This document shows positions 1 to 5,261 of a stretch of DNA of 5,261 bases, in pieces. Both the position numbers and the translations under genes were made by a program. The DNA is taken from assembly GCA_020851835.1 (NCBI GenBank), contig JADZBZ010000259.1:1-5261 (forward strand), read 5' to 3'. Source of the DNA: Acidobacteriota bacterium (GTDB taxonomy: Bacteria; Acidobacteriota; Vicinamibacteria; Vicinamibacterales; UBA2999). The first letter of the stretch is position 1, and each line of letters begins with the position of its first letter. The notes beneath the pieces were generated by a model. That model searched no databases. It was not told where the DNA came from and saw nothing but the letters and a program-made list of their open reading frames with translations.

Positions 1-211
1 ATTCGCCGAGTGCCACCTGCAGCACCCTGCCTGGCAGATCGATCGCCACCGGAGCGGTGATGACTCGCGTGGGCGAGGGCGGCCGGGCCGCTTGTCCATC
101 GGCGTCTCGTCCCCATCCGACGACGGACCCGTCGGTCTTGACCACCAGGGCGAACTGGCGCGCAGCCGCGTGGCGGATACCTCCCGTGGCCACACGTATC
201 AGGTTCAACAT
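1..211 (-). CDS. RCC1-repeat (alpha-tubulin suppressor-like) beta-propeller protein, N-terminal fragment
   Basis: The left edge cuts this gene, so only the first 70 codons are visible. Residues 19-40 contain a typical RCC1 repeat core, QFALVVKTDGSVVGWG followed by RDADGQ, which matches the family pattern of small hydrophobics, DG-[ST]-V, xxWG, then GQ. Residues 54-69 (PVAIDLPGRVLQVALG) look like the strand that leads into the next repeat. RCC1 repeats fold as a seven-bladed propeller; bacterial members are mostly of unknown function and often surface-exposed or secreted. I chose the ATG at 211 because GGAG lies 6 bases upstream of it. An in-frame GTG four codons earlier is possible, and the frame stays open further upstream. 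No signal peptide is visible from this start, which is odd for a secreted protein, so it may be cytoplasmic, have a misplaced start, or have lost its N-terminus. It lies about 60 bases downstream of the YncE-like gene on the same strand. The family call is fairly firm; the function is unknown. Confidence 0.72.
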   Translation of the reverse strand, partial: MLNLIRVATGGIRHAAARQFALVVKTDGSVVGWGRDADGQAARPPSPTRVITAPVAIDLPGRVLQVALGE

Positions 212-217
212 CGCACA

Positions 218-221
218 CTCC
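218..221 (-). promoter_or_regulatory. Shine-Dalgarno site of the RCC1-like gene
   Basis: The minus strand reads GGAG, then a 6-base spacer, then ATG at 211-209. The spacing is normal, and this decides the start chosen for the RCC1-like gene over the in-frame GTG at 223-221, which overlaps the site. Confidence 0.5.
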
Positions 222-245
222 ACGGCACGGCAGTGTCCCAGTCTA

Positions 246-265
246 GCCGAGACACTCCTCTCGGC
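246..265 (-). other. Intergenic GC-rich hairpin after the propeller gene
   Basis: On the minus strand GCCGAGA and TCTCGGC form a perfect 7-bp stem around the 6-base loop GGAGTG. It begins 5 bases after the TAG stop of the YncE-like gene and ends 34 bases before the ATG of the RCC1-like gene. No run of T follows the stem, so it is not a canonical intrinsic terminator. It could weakly terminate, protect the 3' end of the upstream message, or be chance. The loop holds a Shine-Dalgarno-like GGAG, but no good start codon follows at normal spacing. Confidence 0.4.
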
Positions 266-270
266 AGCGC

Positions 271-1281
271 CTACTGCATCCCGAACATCAGCACCCGGAA
301 CGTACCGGGCACGGGTTGTGGCCGGCCGCTGCCGGATGGGTTCGGCCGAGTCTCGGCCGCGGGCACGAAGATGTGATGCGACACCGGATCGAGGATCATC
401 GTCCGGCCCGATACCATGGTCGGCAGCGTCTGCACGACGGTCAACGTACCGGGGCCGTCCAGGTGCGCGATCGTCACCGTGCCGTCGCCGCCGTTGGAGG
501 CGAACGCCAGGCCGGTGGCCGGGTCGAAGGCGGCGCCGTCGGCGCCGCTGCCAATCGGCACGCTCGTGACGTGCTTGCCCGTCCGGCTGTCGGTCACCGT
601 CATGACCTTGTTTGCGCAGGCGCTGAACAGGCGGTGGTTGTTGCCGTCGTATCCCAGGCCCGTCGGTTCCTCGCACCCGGCCAGTGGCCACGTGGCGGCC
701 AGGGTGTGGGACTTGATGTCGATCACGCCGATGGCGCCGGTGTCCTCGATATTGACGAAGAGCCGGCCCGTCGGGGTGTCCTCGACGACCGCCTCGGGCT
801 TGCCGCCCATGTCGATGGTGGCCACCACCGTTCCTTTCCGCGCGTCGAAGACGGTCGCCGACTTGCCGGTGCCGTTCATCGTGTAGACCTCTTTTCGCGT
901 CGGCTCGTAGAAGATGGCGTCGGGATTACCGCCCGTGCTCACCGTGGCCAGCGGCTTCAGCGTCTGGAGGTCGATGATGGTCGAGGTGTTGGCCCGGCCG
1001 TTGCTCGAGAAGCCGCGGCCCAGGTCGGGGGCGATGGCAAAGCCGTGGACGCCCGGTGTATCGGGAACCTCTCCAACGACCTTGCCCGAGTCGATGTCGG
1101 CGACGACGACCCTGGTGGCGTGCGAGACGTAGAGTCGGTGCGCGGCGGCATCCACCGTGATGTAGTCCCAGCCTCCCTCCCCGCCTATGGGGATCTCCTT
1201 GATCAGGTGATAGGGATTGGCGGCGTGCACGACGAACGACCCGGCGAGAAGGAGAACGAGGACGGCGATGGTCCGGCGCAT
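271..1281 (-). CDS. Secreted YncE/YVTN-type seven-bladed beta-propeller protein
   Basis: This gene encodes 336 residues from the chosen ATG. Residues 1-20 form a clear Sec signal peptide: MRRT, a hydrophobic core, then VVHA before the likely cut, which places the mature protein in the periplasm or outside. The rest is about seven repeats of roughly 40 residues that begin near 38, 79, 120, 162, 206, 248 and 292. Each follows the plan small-hydrophobic, D-P/xT-G/xRLYV, a variable turn, then V-x-D-x-x-[ST]-G-K-V-V, as in YncE and YVTN repeat proteins. Examples are WDYITVDAAAHRLYVSH and NPDAIFYEPTRKEVYTMNG. The only two cysteines of the mature protein, C203 and C222, lie in adjacent repeats and could form a disulfide. 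Start choice: AGGG lies 5 bases before the ATG at 1281. An in-frame ATG at 1311 would add 10 residues ahead of the signal peptide, with a poorer ribosome site. The gene follows the RND permease by 49 bases, so co-transcription is likely. Members of this fold bind proteins, DNA or small ligands; no catalytic residues can be named, and the role here is unknown. Confidence 0.85.
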   Translation of the reverse strand: MRRTIAVLVLLLAGSFVVHAANPYHLIKEIPIGGEGGWDYITVDAAAHRLYVSHATRVVVADIDSGKVVGEVPDTPGVHGFAIAPDLGRGFSSNGRANTSTIIDLQTLKPLATVSTGGNPDAIFYEPTRKEVYTMNGTGKSATVFDARKGTVVATIDMGGKPEAVVEDTPTGRLFVNIEDTGAIGVIDIKSHTLAATWPLAGCEEPTGLGYDGNNHRLFSACANKVMTVTDSRTGKHVTSVPIGSGADGAAFDPATGLAFASNGGDGTVTIAHLDGPGTLTVVQTLPTMVSGRTMILDPVSHHIFVPAAETRPNPSGSGRPQPVPGTFRVLMFGMQ

Positions 1282-1286
1282 GGCAA

Positions 1287-1290
1287 CCCT
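1287..1290 (-). promoter_or_regulatory. Shine-Dalgarno site of the propeller gene
   Basis: AGGG on the minus strand lies 5 bases before the ATG at 1281-1279. The alternative ATG at 1311 has only a weak GAG just before it. This site, together with the signal peptide that starts directly at the 1281 ATG, supports the shorter protein. Confidence 0.45.
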
Positions 1291-1330
1291 GCTTTCCCAA
1301 AAATTCGACATGACTCGGATGAACTACGGT

Positions 1331-4300
1331 TCACGACGTTCGGCGGCCTAGCACCCGCATCACGGTCGGTGTCGCCACCAGCGACAGGAGGACCGAGATG
1401 GCCAGGGCGCCCATGACACCGATGGCGAGCGGCTTCAGCATGTCGGCGCCAGACCCGACGCCGTACGCCAGCGGCAGCATGCCGAGCGCCGCCGCAAGCG
1501 AGGTCATCAGCACCGGGCGCAGGCGCCGGCGTCCAGACCTGACCAGCGCCTCGTCTATCGAGGCGCCTTCAGCCAGGAAGTGATCGACGAAGTCGAGCAT
1601 GAGGATGCCGTTCTTCGCCACGATCCCGATGCCGATGATGGCGCCAAGGAAGGAGACCACGTTCAACGACGTGCCCGTCAGCCACAAGGCGAGCATGGTG
1701 CCGAAGAGCGACAGGATGGCCCCCGACACGATCGCCACCGGCTCGGCAAAGGAGCGGAACTCGACCAGTAGCACGGTGAAGACCAGGACGATGGCCATGG
1801 CCAGCACCGCCGTCAGGTTGCGGAACGACGCCTGCTGCTGCTCGAAGAGCCCGCCATACTCGATCGCCCCGGCCGGGATGTCCGGATCGCCGCCCAGGCT
1901 GCGCTGAATGTCCGCCATGGTGCTGCCGAGGTCCCGTCCCTCGAGCCTCGCGGTGACGGCGATGTCCTGCCGGAGATCCTCGCGCCGCAACTCGAGCTGC
2001 CCCTCGTCTTCGGTGATATCCACGAGGTCGGCCAGGCGGACCACGGTGCCCGCGGCGGAGCGGAGCGGCAGTTCGCGCAGCGCCGCCACCTGGGCGATGC
2101 GCGTGGGATCGACCTTCACCCGAATCGTGACGACCCGATCGCCTTCGAGCACCGTGGAGGCGGGCGTCCCGAGCATGGCGGTGGTCACCGCCGTGGCGAT
2201 GTCCTCCGAGGTGAAGCCGAGCCGCTGGGCATCCACGGACCGCACCGACAGGCGCAGCGACGTGCCCGCATAGGTGAGGCCGTCGAAGGTGTCGACGACA
2301 CCGGGAATCGCCTTGAGCCGCGCTTCGATCCTGGGTCCCTCGGTCTTCAGGAAGGCAGTGTCGGTGGAGTACAGCTTGATCTCGATGGGCTGCGGCGCCC
2401 ACATCAAGTCGCCGATCAGGTCGCCCAGGATGCCCGGGAACTCGAACTGCACGCCGGGCAGGGCGACGAGGAACCGGCTGCGCAGCTCCGAGATCACGTC
2501 CTCGGTGGAACGCTGGCGATTCGCGCGCAGCTTCACCAGGAAGTCGCCGGTATTGGGTTCCGCAATCGCCAGCGCGAGCCGGGCACCGGTTCGGCGCGAG
2601 TAGCTCTCCACTTCCGGCAGCGAGCGGAGAATCGTTTCGGCCTGCATCAACTGCGCGCTCGTCTCGGTGAGGCTGGTGCCCGGAGGGGTCCGGTAGTCGA
2701 TGACGAAGCCGCCCTCGTCCATGGGCGGCAGGAAGTCGGACTCGATCCTGAAATAGAGACCGGCGGTGCCGGCCAGCACCACGGCACAGAGCGCAAGGGT
2801 CAGCCACCGGTGACGGAGCGCTGCTCGCAGGGCTGCCTCGTAGACACGGCCAACCGTCCGCAGGACGATGCCTTCGCCGGCGTAGCCGCGGCCGGCTTCC
2901 TCGCCGCCCGCTCTCTCCGGTCGCGAGCGCGGTGCGCGCGTCAACCACATCGCCAATGCGGGTGTCAGGGTGACGGCCAGCACGAGCGAGGTCAGGAGCG
3001 AGGTCACCATGGTCAGCGCCAGCGCCCTGAAGAAGACGCCGGTGATGCCGTCCAGGAACGCCAGGGGAATGAAGACGACGACCGGCGTGAGGGTCGAGCC
3101 GACCAGCGGCCGGACGATCTCGCTCACGCCCTGCTGGACGGCGTCGAGACGATTCAGGCCGGCCATCATCTTGGCGTGGATCGCCTCCACCACGACGATG
3201 GCATCGTCGATCACCAGCCCGACGGCGGCCGCGATGCCGCCCAGCGTCATCAGGTTGAAGGTCAGGCCCGCCAGGCGCATCACGACGAGCGTGATGAGAA
3301 TCGTGACGGGAATGACGAGCGTGGCGACGAGTGTCGTTCCCCACGTTCGCAGGAACAGGTAGATGATCAGGACCGACAGGATGAGGCCGAAGCCGATGGC
3401 CTCCCAGACGGACCGCACCGAGTCCTGCACGATCAGCGATTGATCGTAGAAGGGCGCGAGCGTCATGTCGGGCGGCAACTCCCTGGCGAGTTGGCGCAGC
3501 TGGCCCGAGATCTGTCTGGCAATCTCGAGCGTACTGCCGTCGGGTTGGCTGCGCACGTTCAACAGCACCGCGTTCACGCCGTCGGCCGTCACCACGTTGA
3601 ACACCGGCTCCTCGCCGCGCTCCACGCGGGCCACGTCCTGCACGCGGATGGGCACGCCCTGCTCCATCGCCACCACGATGGCGCCGATGTCCCGCGCCGT
3701 GCGCGCCCGGGCATCGACGACCGCCAGGTACAGCGTGTGGTTCTCTTCGTGCATCCCGGCCGGCGCCACGAGATTGTTGCGGGTCAGCGCGTCGGTCACC
3801 TGCGTCAGGCCCAGGCCCGCGGCCTGCAGGCGCGTGGGATCGATGACGACGTGGAACTCGGGCGCGCGGCCGCCCACGAGGTCCACGCGAGCCACGCCCG
3901 GAATCTGCAGGAAGCGCGGCTTGAGCGTGTAGCGTGCCGTTTCCCACAACGCGGTCAGTTCCCGCGTCGGACTGGTGAGGCTGATGCCGATGATGGGAAA
4001 GGCCGAGAACGTGAGTCTGAAGACCGAGGTGGAGGCCGTGGGAGGCAGCGTGCCTCGAATCTGCGAGAGGCGCCCGACCACGTACAGTTCGGACTGCACC
4101 ATGTCCACGGACCAGTTGAAGAAGACGTTGATTTCCGCCGAGCCACGGCCGGTGGCGGACTTCACGCTTTGCGACCCGGGGATGTCCTTCATCGCCTCTT
4201 CGATCGGCCTCGTGATGGTTGCCATCATCTCGTCGGCCGGCATCACGCCGTTGTCCACCAGGATGACCACGCGGGGAAAATCCGTCCGGGGGAACACGGA

Positions 4301-4450
4301 GGAGGGAAGCTGATAGGCGCTGTAGGCACCGCCGGCGCACAACGCCAGGCACACGAACGCCACCGAGATCGCGTGGTGCGTCACCCATCGCGCCTCGGCC
4401 TTCGGCGTCAGGGCGGAATGCGGCGATGTCACGTCGTCTCCCGCGGGCAT
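1331..4450 (-). CDS. RND-family efflux transporter permease subunit (AcrB/MdtB/CusA superfamily)
   Basis: This is a complete 1039-residue inner-membrane proton-driven pump, of normal length for the family (about 1020-1050). It has the duplicated RND layout. TM1 is near residues 26-47, followed by a large periplasmic loop to about 343. TM2-TM6 lie near 345-368, 371-393, 399-424, 449-466 and 473-503. A charged cytoplasmic linker (504-548) leads to TM7 near 549-567, then a second periplasmic loop to about 877, then TM8-TM12 near 879-898, 904-926, 930-955, 979-998 and 1005-1034. The proton-relay residues are present: D415-D416 in GLVIDDAIVVVE of TM4 and K946 in IVAKNGILMLDF of TM10, matching AcrB D407, D408 and K940. 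It should work as a trimer with the adjacent adaptor and an outer-membrane channel. The ATG at 4450 follows the adaptor TGA by one base, and no strong ribosome site is visible, so translational coupling is likely. An upstream in-frame ATG at 4552 would add 34 Cys/Arg-rich residues that overlap the adaptor gene and is rejected. The substrate is undetermined: the motif LPPMDEGGFVIDY (574-586) is not a clear match to the drug (HAE1) or the heavy-metal (HME) class. Confidence 0.96.
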   Translation of the reverse strand: MPAGDDVTSPHSALTPKAEARWVTHHAISVAFVCLALCAGGAYSAYQLPSSVFPRTDFPRVVILVDNGVMPADEMMATITRPIEEAMKDIPGSQSVKSATGRGSAEINVFFNWSVDMVQSELYVVGRLSQIRGTLPPTASTSVFRLTFSAFPIIGISLTSPTRELTALWETARYTLKPRFLQIPGVARVDLVGGRAPEFHVVIDPTRLQAAGLGLTQVTDALTRNNLVAPAGMHEENHTLYLAVVDARARTARDIGAIVVAMEQGVPIRVQDVARVERGEEPVFNVVTADGVNAVLLNVRSQPDGSTLEIARQISGQLRQLARELPPDMTLAPFYDQSLIVQDSVRSVWEAIGFGLILSVLIIYLFLRTWGTTLVATLVIPVTILITLVVMRLAGLTFNLMTLGGIAAAVGLVIDDAIVVVEAIHAKMMAGLNRLDAVQQGVSEIVRPLVGSTLTPVVVFIPLAFLDGITGVFFRALALTMVTSLLTSLVLAVTLTPALAMWLTRAPRSRPERAGGEEAGRGYAGEGIVLRTVGRVYEAALRAALRHRWLTLALCAVVLAGTAGLYFRIESDFLPPMDEGGFVIDYRTPPGTSLTETSAQLMQAETILRSLPEVESYSRRTGARLALAIAEPNTGDFLVKLRANRQRSTEDVISELRSRFLVALPGVQFEFPGILGDLIGDLMWAPQPIEIKLYSTDTAFLKTEGPRIEARLKAIPGVVDTFDGLTYAGTSLRLSVRSVDAQRLGFTSEDIATAVTTAMLGTPASTVLEGDRVVTIRVKVDPTRIAQVAALRELPLRSAAGTVVRLADLVDITEDEGQLELRREDLRQDIAVTARLEGRDLGSTMADIQRSLGGDPDIPAGAIEYGGLFEQQQASFRNLTAVLAMAIVLVFTVLLVEFRSFAEPVAIVSGAILSLFGTMLALWLTGTSLNVVSFLGAIIGIGIVAKNGILMLDFVDHFLAEGASIDEALVRSGRRRLRPVLMTSLAAALGMLPLAYGVGSGADMLKPLAIGVMGALAISVLLSLVATPTVMRVLGRRTS

Positions 4451-4451
4451 G

Positions 4452-5261
4452 TCAGCGCCCGATGACCTTGACGGTGCTGGTCGGAGGCAGTCCGTAGGCG
4501 CCCCGCACGACGACCGGCACTCCCTCGCGCACGCCTTCCCCCGCCACTTCAATCAGGCCGCCTTCGCGCAGCCCGGTCGTTACCCGTGTCCTGGTGGCGG
4601 TGTCGCCTTGCACGATCGCGACTTCGCTGCCGGCCTCACCTGGAACGATGCTCTCCACCGGCACCGCGAGCCGGTCCGGCCGTTCTTCGACACCGATACG
4701 GACGTTGACGAACTGCCCGGGCCGCACCGCCGCAGCAACAGGCACGCGCGCGCGGACCAGCACCGTGTCGGTGGCGCCGTCCACCTGCGCCGCGATGTAC
4801 TCGACCGGACCCGTGAACGTGGCGCCCGAGGGCGCCGCCGAGTCACCCGGGCTGGCGCCCGGCGAGCACTCCATGCGCTGGCCTCGCTTGACCCGGGCCA
4901 CGTCCACGCTGCGAATCGAGGCGCTGACGACGAGCCGACCCAGGTCCACGATTTCCGCCAGCACGGTGGACGGATCGATCGCATCGCCCAGGCGGGCGTT
5001 GATTCGCACGACGGTTCCCGCAATCGGCGCCTGGATCTCCAGCAGCCGCCGCTGCAGCTCGGAGGTGTTCAGCTCGTTCTTCGCCATCGTGAGCTGCGCC
5101 ACGGCTTCTTGATACGCCTTCTGCGACGTGGCTCGACCCGGCCCGAGCTCTTCCTGGCGCTTGACCAGTTGCTCCGCCACGGCCACCGCCTGCCGCGCGC
5201 GTTCGATGGCGAGGTCGGCGACGCGGCTGTCCAGCCGGAACAGGGTGGCGCCTTGCGCCAG
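4452..5261 (-). CDS. RND efflux periplasmic adaptor subunit (HlyD/AcrA-type membrane fusion protein), C-terminal part
   Basis: The right edge cuts the 5' end; 269 residues up to the stop are visible, and the frame has no stop up to position 5261. The usual family length is 350-420, so roughly 80-150 residues, including the signal or lipoprotein peptide and the first lipoyl half, lie outside. The visible domains, in order, are: end of the first lipoyl half (LAQGATLFRLDS, 1-12); a short alpha-helical hairpin (about 13-73) with its turn at LGPGRATS; the second lipoyl half with IQAPIAGTVVRINARLGDAI (76-95); a beta-barrel (about 105-192); and a membrane-proximal domain with RLAVPVESIVPGEAGSEVAI (198-217). 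This protein bridges the RND pump and an outer-membrane channel in the periplasm. A Ser/Pro/Gly/Ala-rich stretch (about 133-147) interrupts the barrel strands and looks like a flexible loop. A GTG at 5186 inside the gene is not the real start, because the lipoyl and hairpin sequence continues upstream of it. The one-base gap to the permease gene shows they are one operon. Confidence 0.93.
   Translation of the reverse strand: MAQGATLFRLDSRVADLAIERARQAVAVAEQLVKRQEELGPGRATSQKAYQEAVAQLTMAKNELNTSELQRRLLEIQAPIAGTVVRINARLGDAIDPSTVLAEIVDLGRLVVSASIRSVDVARVKRGQRMECSPGASPGDSAAPSGATFTGPVEYIAAQVDGATDTVLVRARVPVAAAVRPGQFVNVRIGVEERPDRLAVPVESIVPGEAGSEVAIVQGDTATRTRVTTGLREGGLIEVAGEGVREGVPVVVRGAYGLPPTSTVKVIGR

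Noticed and set aside
57..569. Plus-strand frames across the left gap and the RCC1-like gene
   Set aside because: The products are Arg/Ser/Pro-rich without motifs, and the minus strand encodes an RCC1 repeat over 1-211.
1320..1333. Small inverted repeat TGAAC-TACG-GTTCA at the permease stop codon
   Set aside because: The stem is only 5 bp and AT-containing with no T-tract, which is too weak to call a terminator. It would also fall inside a likely operon.
316..1416. A 366-codon open frame antisense to the propeller gene
   Set aside because: It has low-complexity Arg/Gly/Val/Asp composition and no family match. The opposite strand has a signal peptide and regular propeller repeats, so this is a shadow.
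1569..4388. A 939-codon open frame on the same strand as the permease, in another frame
   Set aside because: It is Arg/Gly/His/Pro-rich with no recognisable domain and lies wholly inside the permease gene, which has intact RND motifs. Long shadow frames are expected where GC-rich codons rarely make stops.
2810..4465. A 551-codon open frame antisense to the permease
   Set aside because: Its product is rich in Arg, His, Asp and Gly with no domain or transmembrane pattern. It is a GC-driven shadow of the permease gene.
4451..4552. A 34-residue N-terminal extension of the permease
   Set aside because: The added residues are Cys/Arg-rich, overlap the adaptor gene out of frame and do not resemble RND N-termini. 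The ATG at 4450, one base after the adaptor stop, fits better.
4594..5112. A 172-codon plus-strand frame antisense to the adaptor
   Set aside because: It is Ser/Thr/Arg-rich with no domain, while the minus strand has clear lipoyl, barrel and membrane-proximal domains.

Overview
The window is GC-rich, densely coding DNA, and every gene I can support lies on the minus strand. Reading in the direction of transcription (from high to low coordinates), the layout is: (1) the C-terminal part of a periplasmic adaptor (membrane fusion) protein, cut by the right edge; (2) a complete 1039-residue RND efflux permease, starting one base after the adaptor stop; (3) a complete secreted seven-bladed beta-propeller protein of the YncE/YVTN type; (4) a short gap of about 60 bases with a 7-bp GC-rich hairpin; (5) the first 70 codons of an RCC1-repeat (alpha-tubulin-suppressor-like) protein, cut by the left edge.

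The adaptor and permease form a standard tripartite efflux pair. The adaptor sits in the periplasm and bridges the proton-driven inner-membrane pump to an outer-membrane channel of the TolC type. No channel gene is visible; it could lie upstream of the adaptor or elsewhere. The pump needs an outer membrane, so the host is almost certainly a Gram-negative (diderm) bacterium. The high GC, the YVTN-type propeller and the RCC1-repeat protein together recall soil Acidobacteriota or similar lineages, but this is an impression and not a phylogenetic result.

The propeller gene follows the permease by only 49 bases (19 if the upstream ATG is used), so it is probably co-transcribed. An exported propeller could act near the pump in the periplasm, but no function is shown by the sequence. 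The RCC1-like gene may be the next member of the same transcript or a separate unit; the hairpin lies between it and the propeller stop codon.

There are no RNA genes, mobile elements, CRISPR arrays or gene-free stretches longer than about 60 bases. I see no convincing novel system. The points worth a second look are the efflux plus double beta-propeller gene order, the hairpin that carries a Shine-Dalgarno-like loop, and the permease's unassigned substrate class.
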